Below are positions 8,602 to 17,341 of a DNA stretch of 64,000 nt, piece after piece. Location: contig NZ_SLWS01000004.1 in the NCBI RefSeq assembly GCF_004345645.1, positions 372,001-436,000 of the forward strand, read 5' to 3'. Below the pieces are notes generated by a model. That model did no database searches and was not told the DNA's origin. It saw only the letters and a program-made list of their open reading frames with translations. Source of the DNA: Actinocrispum wychmicini. GTDB taxonomy: Bacteria > Actinomycetota > Actinomycetes > Mycobacteriales > Pseudonocardiaceae. Positions within the stretch are counted from its first letter, which is position 1. Each line of letters begins with the position of its first letter. The position numbers were made by a program, and so were the translations under genes.

Positions 8602-8907
8602 TCAAGAAGTTGCCCGTGTGCGGCGGGCCTGTCTGCGGTGGTTGAGTGCCTCGCGGCGCTCACCTTCGCCCATGGCGCCCCAGATGCCGTACAGTTCCCG
8701 CACGGTGAGGGCGTGCTCCCGGCATTGGACGAGCACCGGGCAAGTCTGGCAGATTTCCTTGGCACGTTTTTCCCTGGTCGCGCGGGCGACACCGCGTTCG
8801 TGTTCCGGGTGGAAGAAGTACTGGCTGTCCTGGCCTCGGCAGGCGCCGCGGATCTGCCAGTCCCATGCCTCGGCCACCGGGTTTGGCAGGCGGGTGAGTT
8901 CGGCCAT
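8602..8907 (-). CDS. WhiB-family iron-sulfur transcriptional regulator
   Basis: 101 residues with the four invariant cysteines Cys23, Cys53, Cys56 and Cys62 (GACRG; EICQTCPVLVQC), which bind a 4Fe-4S cluster, followed by the beta-turn YGIWGAMGEGERR and a basic tail RRQARRTRA for DNA contact. The ATG at 8907 has an AAGGA Shine-Dalgarno. WhiB-like proteins work by binding the primary sigma factor in response to redox or nitric oxide signals. It is a single-gene unit. The subclass (WhiB1-7) cannot be fixed from sequence alone; there is no AT-hook like that of WhiB7. Confidence 0.92.
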   Translation of the reverse strand: MAELTRLPNPVAEAWDWQIRGACRGQDSQYFFHPEHERGVARATREKRAKEICQTCPVLVQCREHALTVRELYGIWGAMGEGERREALNHRRQARRTRATS

Positions 8908-9072
8908 GATCAGTCCTTCCAGTTCGCCGCTACGGTGATGGGTTACCCGATCCTCGCGTCGGCGAAACTGGGGTGGCGATCATGTGACTTCGGGCATTGG
9001 TCCGGTGTGGACGGATCTACCCGAATCGACCCCCTGTTGTTCCTTTGTGGACAGTGCGGAGCAGGGCTCGGG

Positions 9073-10620
9073 CTACGCTGGCGCGGGCTCGAGATCGGGG
9101 ATCTCCTTGGGCACCTTGCGCAGGGCGATCAACGCGACCAGGGCCATCACCGTGATCAGTCCGGCGCCGACCAGTGAGGTCGTCTGGAATCCGCCCACGA
9201 ACGCCTGTTTGGCCGCGCTGGCCACGGCTGGGCCGACGTCGCCCAGCTGGCCGGCGGTGCTCACGGCGCCGCCGAGTGACTCGCGGATCGGGCCGGCCGC
9301 CTCAGCCGGCACCCCCGCCGGCAACACCAGCTTGTTCTGGTAGATCGTGGTCAACACGCTGCCGAGGATGGCGATGCCGAACGCGCCGCCGAGCTCCTGC
9401 GCGGTCTCCGAGATCGCCGACCCGGCGCCGGCCCGCTCCCTGGGCACCGTGGCGAGCATCGTGTCGCTGGTGATCGCCAGCGCGAACCCGAGGCCCAGCC
9501 CCTGAACGACCATGCCGACCAACAGGTACGGGTAGTTGACGGTGGTGCTCATCGCGTCGGCGAAGACCGCGAACCCGGCGCCGACCAGGATCAGACCGAC
9601 GGCGACCACCCGGGCCCGGCCCCACCACTGCACCAGCAGGCTGGCCAGCACACCACCGACCATCCCGGCCGCCCCGCCCGGCATCCCGGCCAGTCCGGAC
9701 TTGAGCGGCGACCAGCCGACCACGAACTGGAGGTACTGGGCGATCCCGAACATCAACGTGGTGCTGGCGAACATCAACACCACCACGGTCCCGACCGACG
9801 CGGAGAACGCGGGCAGCCGGAACAGCCGCACGTCAAGGAGCGGATGCGTCAACTGCAGCTGCCGGACCACGAACACCACCAACAGCACCAGCCCGCCGGC
9901 ACCGGTCACGATCACCTCGGTGTGCCCGAGGCCCTGCCTGGCGCCCTCCTTGATCGCGTAGGTCACCGACACGACGCCGACGAACGACAGCAGCGCGCTG
10001 AACAGGTCCAGCCGGCCGGGCCGCGGGTTGCGCGACTCCGGCAGCACGATCAGGGCCGCCACGAACACCACCACCATCACCGGCAAGTTGATCAGGAACA
10101 CCGAGCCCCACCAGAAGTTGTTCAGCAGCACGCCGCCGACCACCGGGCCGAGCGAGAAGCCGCCCGCGGCCATCGCGCCCCAGATGCCCACCGCGGTGGT
10201 GCGCTGCTTGGGGTCGGTGAACACGTTCCGGATGATCGACAGGGTGGACGGCATGATCGTCGCGCCCGCCACCCCCAACAGGCCGCGGGCCGCGATCAGC
10301 GTCTCCGGTGACCAGGCGAAGGCGGTCAGCGCGGACGAGACGCCGAACGCGACCACGCCGATGAGCAGCAGCCGCTTGCGTCCGATCCGGTCGCCGATGT
10401 TGCCCATGATGATCAGGAAACCGGCCAACGCGAAGCCGTAGATGTCGCTGATCCACAGCAGTTGGGTGGATGAGGGCGCCAGGTCCTCGGTGAGTTTGGG
10501 GATGGCGAGGAAAAGCACGGTGAGGTCGAGTGCCAGCAGCAGCACGGCCAGGCACGCGATGACCAGCGTGCCCCACTTGCGTCCGTTCGAGATCACGTCG
10601 GGGGTCAACGAGGTGTTCAT
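9073..10620 (-). CDS. DHA2-family MFS multidrug efflux transporter (14 TM)
   Basis: 515 residues with about fourteen hydrophobic segments. Motif C of drug antiporters (GVAGATIMPSTLSIIRNVF) and motif A (GNIGDRIGRKRLLLIG) are present, and LDLTVLFLAIPKL fits the TM1 motif of the EmrB/QacA group. It is predicted to be a proton-coupled exporter of hydrophobic compounds in the plasma membrane. The ATG at 10620 was chosen by homology; an ATG 30 bases upstream is possible but overlaps the repeat array that precedes the gene. Expression is probably controlled through the 11-bp-phased repeats at 10643-10694. Confidence 0.88.
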   Translation of the reverse strand: MNTSLTPDVISNGRKWGTLVIACLAVLLLALDLTVLFLAIPKLTEDLAPSSTQLLWISDIYGFALAGFLIIMGNIGDRIGRKRLLLIGVVAFGVSSALTAFAWSPETLIAARGLLGVAGATIMPSTLSIIRNVFTDPKQRTTAVGIWGAMAAGGFSLGPVVGGVLLNNFWWGSVFLINLPVMVVVFVAALIVLPESRNPRPGRLDLFSALLSFVGVVSVTYAIKEGARQGLGHTEVIVTGAGGLVLLVVFVVRQLQLTHPLLDVRLFRLPAFSASVGTVVVLMFASTTLMFGIAQYLQFVVGWSPLKSGLAGMPGGAAGMVGGVLASLLVQWWGRARVVAVGLILVGAGFAVFADAMSTTVNYPYLLVGMVVQGLGLGFALAITSDTMLATVPRERAGAGSAISETAQELGGAFGIAILGSVLTTIYQNKLVLPAGVPAEAAGPIRESLGGAVSTAGQLGDVGPAVASAAKQAFVGGFQTTSLVGAGLITVMALVALIALRKVPKEIPDLEPAPA

Positions 10621-10642
10621 GTCGGCAGCGTCCTGGGGCGCG

Positions 10643-10694
10643 CTGACCATGCGCTGACCAAACACTGACCAATGCCCCTGGCACCCGGTCAGCG
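10643..10694. promoter_or_regulatory. Three 11-bp-phased CTGACCA repeats plus an inverted copy
   Basis: CTGACCA occurs at 10643-10649, 10654-10660 and 10665-10671, exactly 11 bases apart. GGTCAGCG in the opposite sense lies at 10687-10694. The sites face the start of the MFS gene. One-turn spacing of direct repeats is how SARP/OmpR-type winged-helix activators bind; a repressor is also possible. Confidence 0.5.
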
Positions 10695-10868
10695 TCCAGG
10701 CCATGTCGGACTCAGTGACCCACGGACCGCAACCGCTGCCGACGATGGTCCGCCACGGCGACCGCACCGCGCTGGAGAACCTCGACGCCGGCATCATCCG
10801 GCCCGGTCACGGACCAGCGAGCGCAAATGGGTTGCGTAGGTCCGGCCGACTGTTGAAGGCTGCCGTGC

Positions 10869-11228
10869 GTGGGTGTGTTGGATGCCGCCGCCGCCCGGGT
10901 CGCGGGAGGCGAGACGGTGCGGTTCCGGCCGACCGGGTCGTCCATGGTGCCGTTGATCCGTAGCCGCCAGTTGGTGACCGTCGCACCGGTCGATCCGGCA
11001 AAGCTGGACGTGGACGACATCGTGCTGGTCCGGGTGTCCGGAACGCTCTACCTGCATCGGGTGACCGCGCTCGCCGGACAGCGAGTGCAGATCGGGAACA
11101 ACCGGGGCCGGATCAACGGGTGGACCAGCAGAGACCGCGTGTTCGGTATCTGCGTGGACGTGGACGGCTTCCCACGCAAGAACGCCGAGGACAAGATCCT
11201 GCGTCGCGACCACAGCAAGGACACGTGA
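10869..11228 (+). CDS. S24/S26-type peptidase-like protein with Ser-His dyad
   Basis: 119 residues. The motif PTGSSMVPLI carries the SxMxP serine (Ser25) of S24/S26 peptidases. The usual catalytic lysine is replaced by the YLHRV histidine (His63), as in the SipW/ER-type (S26B) signal peptidases. VQIGNNRGRINGW and DRVFGIC complete the fold. Unlike signal peptidases it has no membrane helix of its own, but the next frame encodes a short membrane protein whose GTG overlaps this stop as GTGA, so the two probably acted together. The GTG at 10869 was taken as the start. The substrate is unknown. Confidence 0.7.
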   Translation: MGVLDAAAARVAGGETVRFRPTGSSMVPLIRSRQLVTVAPVDPAKLDVDDIVLVRVSGTLYLHRVTALAGQRVQIGNNRGRINGWTSRDRVFGICVDVDGFPRKNAEDKILRRDHSKDT

Positions 11229-11440
11229 CGCGACGTCATCCCACTCGCCGAGACGAGCGCCGGGATGGGTCATCCTCGGCCTGATCGCCACGTTCTGGCC
11301 CATCACCGACTTCTCCCTGATCCCGCTCGGGGTGGCGGCCGGGGCGTGGCTGTTGACGACGTGGGCCACCCGCTCCATCCGGTACTGGTATCTGCGGCGC
11401 CGGATCCGCCGTGTCGCACGCCCGGTCGTTCCCGTGGGTC
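11225..11440 (+). pseudogene. Frameshifted small membrane protein coupled to the S26-like gene
   Basis: GTG at 11225 overlaps the preceding stop (GTGA) and encodes VTRRHPTRRDERR before the frame closes. The adjacent frame from about 11265 continues with PGWVILGLIATFWPITDFSL then IPLGVAAGAWLLTTWATRSI and a basic tail YLRRRIRRVARP. This makes a two-helix membrane protein. A one-base slip near 11265 separates the two halves. The end is uncertain because the frame runs on into unrelated sequence. Confidence 0.5.
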
Positions 11441-11609
11441 CGTCCAGAGTGGGCGGTGACTCGCTCAGTTTCGCCGCACGGCCGTCGTTCGGATGTCACG
11501 TGTCGCGATGTGGACTTAGTGTTCGACCGGTCGTTGTTGCGCGGTCGTACGGGGAGTGTTGTGGGTCACCAGGAGATCACCGAGGATATCCGGGACGGGC
11601 TGCTGCGGA

Positions 11610-12117
11610 TCATCTGCTTACGGCCTCTGACGCACCTGAGAACGCGGCAGTGCGGGACGATCCCGCGTTCGCGGCGGCGGGATGCGAGGATCTGAACGGC
11701 GCGGCTGTCGTCGCGATGACGGGGATCTTGTTCATGGAGGGCGAGAGCGAGCCGCCCGAGATCACCGCGATGAAGGTCGAACTGGCCGGTTTGGCGGCGA
11801 CGTTGAGTAGGACGTCCGGGTGGCTGATGGCCAAGATGGACTGTGTAGTTGGCGCACCTCTTGCCGACGGCGTCGGACGTCCGCGTCGCGCACGCCGCGA
11901 GATCCACCGCTGCGTAGGCGTTGCTGTCCTGGTCGTACTTCACCTGCCACTGCGGGGGCAGGGTGAAGCTGTCTTCGACAATGGTTGGAGCCGCAGTCGT
12001 CGCCGCGGCGGATTCACTGGTGATCGCGAAACCGGTAGTGCTCCGCTGGCAGCCGGTCGCGGCAGTGGCGACCACCAGCACGGCCAGCGGGAGTAAACCT
12101 ATTGGTGCACAACGCAT
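11610..12117 (-). pseudogene. Lipoprotein gene, probably frameshifted
   Basis: The start at 12117 gives a lipoprotein signal peptide (LLPLAVLVVATAATGC, lipobox Cys23), an Ala/Thr-rich linker and WQVKYDQDSNAYAAVDLAAC. From about 11838 the plausible continuation lies in another frame: SILAISHPDVLLNVAAKPAS, then FIAVISGGSLSPSMNKIPVIA, stopping near 11610. The original frame continues with arginine-rich nonsense. The family is not recognised. Without comparison, a genuine frameshift and a chance overlap cannot be fully separated. Confidence 0.4.
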
Positions 12118-12539
12118 GTGGCGAAGCTAGTGCATGAATCGAGACTCATCCACACGGCGATCCGCATGCGTTGATGGTCCCATCCTCGAGCTCGCAACAT
12201 CTTCTTGTTCCAGTCGTCGGCTACGGCGAGATAGATCGGGTTCTTGTGTCGTCCGTACTCTCGTACACACGCGGCCGTCAGTTTGAAGGCGTGTTCATCT
12301 CCGGTTTCGACACTTCGCTCGATGACGTCGGCCACGGATCCGGGCTCGTCGAGCTCTGTCGCGGGCTCGTCTGTCTCGCGGCCGTAGATGGAGACCATCG
12401 CGGCAACGTACTGCCATGTGAAGGCGTAGGACATTGTTTGGAAATGGGCTGGTATGTAACGCATCAGCGACCGGAGGGCCTCGGGAACGGTGATGGTGTG
12501 CAGGAACACCAACGGGTGACGGGCGGCGTTCTCGCGATA
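12099..12539 (-). pseudogene. Questin oxidase-like (DUF4243) fragment fused to MFS remnant
   Basis: Reads YRENAARHPLVFLHTITVPE, ALRSLMRYIPAHFQ, then VIERSVETGDEHAFKLTAAC and NPIYLAVADDW. These match the C-terminal half of questin-oxidase-like proteins (typical HAxTxPxALRxLLPYLP...GDEHAIKxxEACLREY). The N-terminal half is missing; the frame instead enters without a stop from the MFS remnant upstream, giving one 489-codon chimera. Confidence 0.65.
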
Positions 12540-13436
12540 GAGCACAGCACCGGCCATGGACAGCCCGAGACCGAACAGCACCCCACCGACGAGCACGACG
12601 GCGGGCGGGACGGTGGGGGTCGGGCAGGTCAGCACCATCGATCCACCGACCAGCAAGGCGCCACCCACCACGAGGGGGAGTCTGAGGCCCCAGCGGCCGG
12701 CCATGGCTCCTGACGCGAGGCTGGCCAGGGCTATCGCCGCCGTTCCCGGCATCAGGATCAGGCTCGCGGCGAGGGCCGACTTGCCGAGCACCTGCTGGAG
12801 ATATACGACACCGACGAACAACGAACCGTTGAAGACCGCGGCGGCGAACAACGCGATGACGATCGGTCCGAACACGGCCGCACGCCGGAACACCTGCGGA
12901 TCTATGAGCGGCTGCGGCACACGGCGTTCCACCAGGGCGAGACCGACCCAGGCCGCTGCGGCCAGAACAGCGACGAGCACGAGCGGACCACGCCAGCCGC
13001 CAGCCGGGCCGTCGATCAGCGCGTACGTCGTCAACCCCAGCGCGCAGACGACCAGGGCTTGCCCGGGCAGATCAAGGCGACGGGCTTGGGCGGCGCGGGA
13101 CTCGGCCACGAACACGCTGGCGGCCACGAGCGCCAGCACGCCGACCGGGCCGTTGACCCAGAAGACCGAGCGCCAGCCGAGGCCGTCGACGAGCATCCCG
13201 CCGATCACGGGACCGGCCGCCATGCTGATACCGGCCACACCGCTCCACACACCGACCGCCTTCGCCCGCTCCCGACGGTCCGGAAAGGCGTGCCTGATGA
13301 TCGACACCGCGACGGGATTGAGCAGCGACGCACCGGCTCCCTGCACCATCCGCAGCGCGACCAGCACCGGAACCGTCCCGGCCAGTCCACAGGCGACTGA
13401 CGCGGTGGTGAACACGACCAGGCCCCACCAGCTGCG
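12540..13436 (-). pseudogene. Doubly truncated DHA2 MFS transporter
   Basis: The minus frame encodes MFS helices from about TM3 (GLVVFTTASVACGLAGTVPV; motif C-like GAGASLLNPVAVSIIRHAF) to about TM11-12 (VVLVGGVLFGLGLSMAG). The first 60 or so residues, including TM1-2 and motif A, are missing because the frame runs head-on into the start of the LysR gene. The C-terminus is replaced by questin-oxidase sequence. It is therefore non-functional as a pump. Confidence 0.7.
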
Positions 13437-14298
13437 GACGTTCGTCGTGGTCGCCGAAGAACGGCACTTCACCCGTGCCGCTGCCCGGCTGCGCATCGCC
13501 CAGCCCGCAGTGAGCCAGCACATCCGGAAACTGGAGCGGCTCCTGGGCCAACCGTTGTTCGAACGCAACGCGAGGTCTGTACGCCTGACCCGCGCGGGCG
13601 AGATGTTTCTGCCGCACGCACAGGCGGCGCTGCGTGCCGTGGAGATCGGGTACGCAGAGGTCGCCGCTGTCAGCGGTGGTCTGCGGGGCGCCCTGCACGT
13701 CGGCGTGGTCGATGCGGTGGAACCGCTCGGCGTGCCCAGCCTGCTGGCCCGGTTCCACCGGCGGCACCCGGACGTGACCCTCTCGGTCCGTCAGGCGGGC
13801 TCCGAGGACCTGCTCGAACTGGTCCGCTCCGGGACCATCGACGTCGCGTTCCTCTCGTTCGGCGACACCGCCACTTCGCCTGGCGTGGCGGTGCGATGGC
13901 TGCAGTCCAGCGAACGGGTCGTGGTCGTCGTCCCACCAGACCACGCCCTGGCGGAACGCGGGGAACTCCGCTTCGCGGACATCGCCCAAGAGGCGCTGGT
14001 GACGTTGCGGGAGGGAACCGGGAACAGGTCGATGGTCGACCGAGCCTTCACGGACTTGGGCACGCACCCGCGGATCGTCTGCGACGTCTCCGGCATCGCC
14101 GACGTCATCGACCTTGTGGCCGAAGGCATCGGCATCTGCCTGCTGCCTGAGTCGGTGGCAGCCAACGCGAAGCGGCGGATCGTGGCGATCCCGCTGGTCG
14201 ATCCCGTGATGTGGCGCCATCTCGGCCTGGTGTGGCGGTCACCGGAAGCAGTCAGCTCACTGGCTCGCGCGTTCGTGAGCTTCACCGAATCGCTGTAG
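13408..14298 (+). CDS. LysR-family transcriptional regulator, 5' end altered
   Basis: 296 residues. The winged helix (QLRTFVVVAEERHFTRAAAR, LRIAQPAVSQHIRKLERLLG, PLFERNARSVRLTRAG) is followed by a complete LysR substrate domain ending in LARAFVSFTESL. Family members normally begin MELRQLRTF. Here the frame enters from MFS sequence as VVNTTRPHQLRTF, with only GTG codons at 13405 and 13408 and no clear Shine-Dalgarno. The deletion that joined it to the divergent MFS removed the normal start and promoter, so expression is doubtful although the body is intact. Confidence 0.75.
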   Translation: MNTTRPHQLRTFVVVAEERHFTRAAARLRIAQPAVSQHIRKLERLLGQPLFERNARSVRLTRAGEMFLPHAQAALRAVEIGYAEVAAVSGGLRGALHVGVVDAVEPLGVPSLLARFHRRHPDVTLSVRQAGSEDLLELVRSGTIDVAFLSFGDTATSPGVAVRWLQSSERVVVVVPPDHALAERGELRFADIAQEALVTLREGTGNRSMVDRAFTDLGTHPRIVCDVSGIADVIDLVAEGIGICLLPESVAANAKRRIVAIPLVDPVMWRHLGLVWRSPEAVSSLARAFVSFTESL

Positions 14299-14312
14299 GG
14301 CCACCCTGGCGC

Positions 14313-15080
14313 CTAACGTACGGCGAGCAACACTCGACTCGCGAGCACCTGCCAGATGGTGCCGACTTCGCGGAAACCGCCGTCGTGCAGCGCTGCCACG
14401 TGGACGTCGAAGCCGGGCGGCGACTCCTGTCGGTGCTTGCCGGCGAAGCAGGCGGTTCGCTCGGCCAGCAGCGTCTCGAACGCCGGGTCCCCGGCCAACG
14501 CGTCCCACCATTGCTCAGCTGTTTCGATGCCGCGTGCGGCGAAGGCTGTGTCTGTCCACTGCTCGTCGAGGACGCGCTGGCTCAGCCGTGCCAAGGTCGG
14601 CGCCGACGAGTCGAAGGTCATGGCGTCGCTGTTGAGAAAGAGCCCGCCAGGGCGCAGCAGGCGGCCGAGGTCCTGGTAGAGGTGGGCCAACGGCGTCGGC
14701 TCCAGCCAGTGCAGCGCGGTGGTGCTGAGTACCGCGTCCACCTGTGGTTCGCCCAAAGCCTTGAGCCAGTCACGCGACGCCAGATCGGCTTGGACCCAGC
14801 GAAGTCGGCCGTTGACCGTGCCGAGCGCGCCTTGTCCGACCGCCAGCATCACCGGATCGATATCGACCGCGATCGCTTGCGCGCCGGGGAAGCGGGCGAG
14901 CAGTCGTTGGCTGATCGATCCTGGCCCGCAGGCGAGGTCCACCGCCACGAACGACGCGGGCAGCAACTCGGCCAACGCGTCGAACATCGCCGTGAAGCGG
15001 GCTTCGCGCTCAGGAACGTAGCCCTCTTGCTGTGCGTCCCAGCGCCGCAGCCAGTCGGCCCAGTCGATCTCCGGGTTCAT
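14313..15080 (-). CDS. Class I SAM-dependent methyltransferase (trans-aconitate methyltransferase-like)
   Basis: 255 residues. Motif I is VAVDLACGPGSISQRLL, the acidic end of strand 2 is AIAVDIDPVML, WVQADLAS gives the Asp at strand 3 and VDAVLSTTALHWLEP is motif IV with its HW signature. LGRLLRPGGLFLNSDAM follows. The substrate is unknown; the WADWLRRWDAQQEGYVPEREARF start matches a group of methyltransferases of 240-270 residues in actinomycetes. The ATG at 15080 follows a weak GGGG-containing Shine-Dalgarno. It stands alone, convergent with the LysR gene, 14 bases apart. Confidence 0.85.
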   Translation of the reverse strand: MNPEIDWADWLRRWDAQQEGYVPEREARFTAMFDALAELLPASFVAVDLACGPGSISQRLLARFPGAQAIAVDIDPVMLAVGQGALGTVNGRLRWVQADLASRDWLKALGEPQVDAVLSTTALHWLEPTPLAHLYQDLGRLLRPGGLFLNSDAMTFDSSAPTLARLSQRVLDEQWTDTAFAARGIETAEQWWDALAGDPAFETLLAERTACFAGKHRQESPPGFDVHVAALHDGGFREVGTIWQVLASRVLLAVR

Positions 15081-15162
15081 GCCGACCCCAAATCAATAGG
15101 TTGGATACCGCGGAACATACCCGCAACGATCACACCACCGACAGTCCGAGATCGACTCGCAG

Positions 15163-15300
15163 ATGCGGACGATGGCGACCAATCCCCGGGAGCGCGGCGG
15201 TGACCTGTTGAAGCTGCTGCTGGCAGCGGATGCCGCGCTGCTCAGTGCCAAGACCTCGGGCCGCGACCGGATCTCGACCAACTGCGATGGCGCGCCGGCC
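15163..15300 (+). pseudogene. GGDEF-domain C-terminal fragment
   Basis: The plus frame reads GGDLLKLLLAADAALLSAKT then SGRDRISTN. This fits the end of a diguanylate cyclase GGDEF domain (usual form LLRAADAALYRAKRAGRDRV). Nothing upstream encodes the rest, including the GGDEF motif. The identification rests on about 25 residues. Confidence 0.45.
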
Positions 15301-15375
15301 AAAGAGGACAAGGAATGTCGATCTGCGCAAGAGGCTCGCTCAGCCGGTCGACCCGGTCGCCTCAACCTCCTGCGT

Positions 15376-15825
15376 TCAAAGGGCCGGTAGCACGGGACTG
15401 CTCCGCTCGATCACGAACGTGTCCGTCTCCGCACCGTCGTAGAACCGCACGTTGATCTCGTGTTGACCGCGCAACATGGCCGCCCGCAACCGATGCATGC
15501 CGTCGATCACACGCATCGTCGCGCGGTGCTCGATGATCGGCGGCAGCTTCGCCTCTGATTCCGCCAGCAACCGGACGTGGTCCTCGCTCTCCCCGGTGAG
15601 CCGCGGTGACATCGACCCGACGATGGTGTCGATCGGCATCTTCGTCGTCACCGCCCCGGTCAACTGTCGCGCCAGCCACTCGTCCGGTGGTGCCGACTCA
15701 GCTCCCGTGTTCCCGACTGTCTCCACAGCACGCTCCCAGCCGCGTGTAGCCCCATCGAGTTCCGAACGGCAGTGTGATCGCCCGCGCTGCCATCGTGATG
15801 CCATCAGGGCAGGACCGTTGGCCAT
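15376..15825 (-). CDS. Truncated ParB-like (StrR/NovG-type) regulator
   Basis: 149 residues. From residue about 60 it reads KMPIDTIVGSMSPRLTGESE, DHVRLLAESEAKLPPIIEHR, then MRVIDGMHRLRAAMLRGQHE and VRFYDGAETDTFVIE. That is the ParB/Srx-type N-terminal domain of StrR/NovG/TxtR-like pathway-specific activators. Full-length members have 300 residues or more and a helix-turn-helix domain that follows; here the frame stops right after the first domain. It is either a remnant or a DNA-binding-deficient short form. It lies just downstream of an MFS pump on the same strand. Confidence 0.6.
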   Translation of the reverse strand: MANGPALMASRWQRGRSHCRSELDGATRGWERAVETVGNTGAESAPPDEWLARQLTGAVTTKMPIDTIVGSMSPRLTGESEDHVRLLAESEAKLPPIIEHRATMRVIDGMHRLRAAMLRGQHEINVRFYDGAETDTFVIERSSPVLPAL

Positions 15826-15855
15826 ACGTCAATCGGTTGGCCAAATGGCCAGGTC

Positions 15856-17286
15856 TCACTGGTGGGGTTCTGATGGTGCCTTGCGGGGCATCAGGGCGAC
15901 GATCGGGAGGCTGAGGGCGGTGACGGCCAGGACGACGACAAGGGTGACCTTCATGGCGTGGTCCAGTCCGGAGGTTGCGGCTTGGAAGAAGATCGAGGTG
16001 ACCGCGGCCGAGCCGATCGCTGAAGCGAGTTGCTGGATCGAACTGAACGAGCCGCTGGCGCTGCCGGCTTCGTCAGGTTTCGCGTCGCCCAGAGCGACGA
16101 CGGGGATCGTGGCGAAGCTGAGGCTCATGCCGACGCCGATGACGAAGAACGCCGGGGCCAGCGCCCAGAGGCTGACGTCCGTCCCGGAGTAGGCGACGAG
16201 GACCAGTACCCAACCGCAACCGACGAGGTCGACGGTGAGGCCGATGAAGACGAGCCGGCGACCGAGCTTGGCGACCAGGCCACCCATGGCGGCGAACCCG
16301 GCGGCGACGAGCCCCAAGGTGAGCGGCACCAGACCGAGCGAGGTGTCCCGCGCGCTGGCGTGCAGCCCCTCCTGCAGGAACAGGGACAGCACGAAGAGCA
16401 GGCCGGTGCCGGCGGCAGCAGCGACGAGGCACACGAGCAATCCGGAAGTGAAACCCCGGTTCTTCAACAGCGAGGGCTTGATGAGCGGGTGGGTCGCGGT
16501 GCGCTGGCGGTACGCGAAGGCAGCGAAAGACAGGACGCCGACGACGATCGAGACGATCGGGATGACGCCCCAGTCGTTGGTCGAGCCCTCGATCAGGCCG
16601 TACAGCAGCCCGAGCATGGTGACCGCAAGCAGGCCGGAGCCCCAACCGTCGACGACGGTGGACCGGTCGCCGTCGTCGTCACGCGGCAGGATCTTGGCGG
16701 CCACGACCAGCCCGACAACGCCAAGGACGATGTTGATGAGGAAGATCGGGCGCCAGGACAGACCGAACACGTCGGCGCTGATGATGAAACCGGCCAGGAC
16801 CGGGCCGCCGACACTGGAGAGACCGAGAACCGGGCCGAACAGCCCGAACGCCTTGGCGAGCATGTCGCGGCTGAACGCTTTCGTCATGATCGCCATGCCT
16901 TGCGGGATGAGCAGAGCCCCGAACGCTCCCTGAGCGACCCGGGCGCCGATGAGCAGGGTCGGGTCGGGTGCGAACCCGGCGACTGCCGAGGCCAGGGTGA
17001 ACCCGCCCATGCCGATCAGGAAAAGCCTGCGTTGGCCGAACTTGTCCCCCAGCCGTCCGCCGACCACGAGCAGCACACCCATGGCGAGCATGTACGCCGG
17101 TCCCAACCACTTGATCAGACCCTCACCGCCGTGGAGCTCGCCGGCGATGGTGGGGGCCGCGATGTTCGTGACGGTCCCATCGATCACGTCAAGAGCGTCG
17201 GCCAGCAAAACCAGCCCCAGGATCGCCCACATCCGGCGACTGGAGCGGTGTGCGGTGACTGTGCCCGGTTCCGTCACGGTAGTCAT
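15856..17286 (-). CDS. DHA2-family MFS drug transporter
   Basis: 476 residues with about 14 membrane segments. It shows LLADALDVIDGTVTNIAAPTI at TM1, motif A (GGRLGDKFGQRRLFLIG), motif C-like GAFGALLIPQGMAIM and a loop rich in charged residues (PRDDDGDRSTV). It is predicted to export small hydrophobic compounds using the proton gradient. The ATG at 17286 has a GAAGGACG Shine-Dalgarno; the upstream in-frame extension is not conserved. A MerR scrap lies just upstream on the same strand and may be the remains of its regulator. Confidence 0.88.
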   Translation of the reverse strand: MTTVTEPGTVTAHRSSRRMWAILGLVLLADALDVIDGTVTNIAAPTIAGELHGGEGLIKWLGPAYMLAMGVLLVVGGRLGDKFGQRRLFLIGMGGFTLASAVAGFAPDPTLLIGARVAQGAFGALLIPQGMAIMTKAFSRDMLAKAFGLFGPVLGLSSVGGPVLAGFIISADVFGLSWRPIFLINIVLGVVGLVVAAKILPRDDDGDRSTVVDGWGSGLLAVTMLGLLYGLIEGSTNDWGVIPIVSIVVGVLSFAAFAYRQRTATHPLIKPSLLKNRGFTSGLLVCLVAAAAGTGLLFVLSLFLQEGLHASARDTSLGLVPLTLGLVAAGFAAMGGLVAKLGRRLVFIGLTVDLVGCGWVLVLVAYSGTDVSLWALAPAFFVIGVGMSLSFATIPVVALGDAKPDEAGSASGSFSSIQQLASAIGSAAVTSIFFQAATSGLDHAMKVTLVVVLAVTALSLPIVALMPRKAPSEPHQ

Positions 17287-17341
17287 GAGGAACGTCCTTC
17301 GCTGCCCAGGGGCGCCCCTCCTGGGCAGCCTCTCAGCCCCA

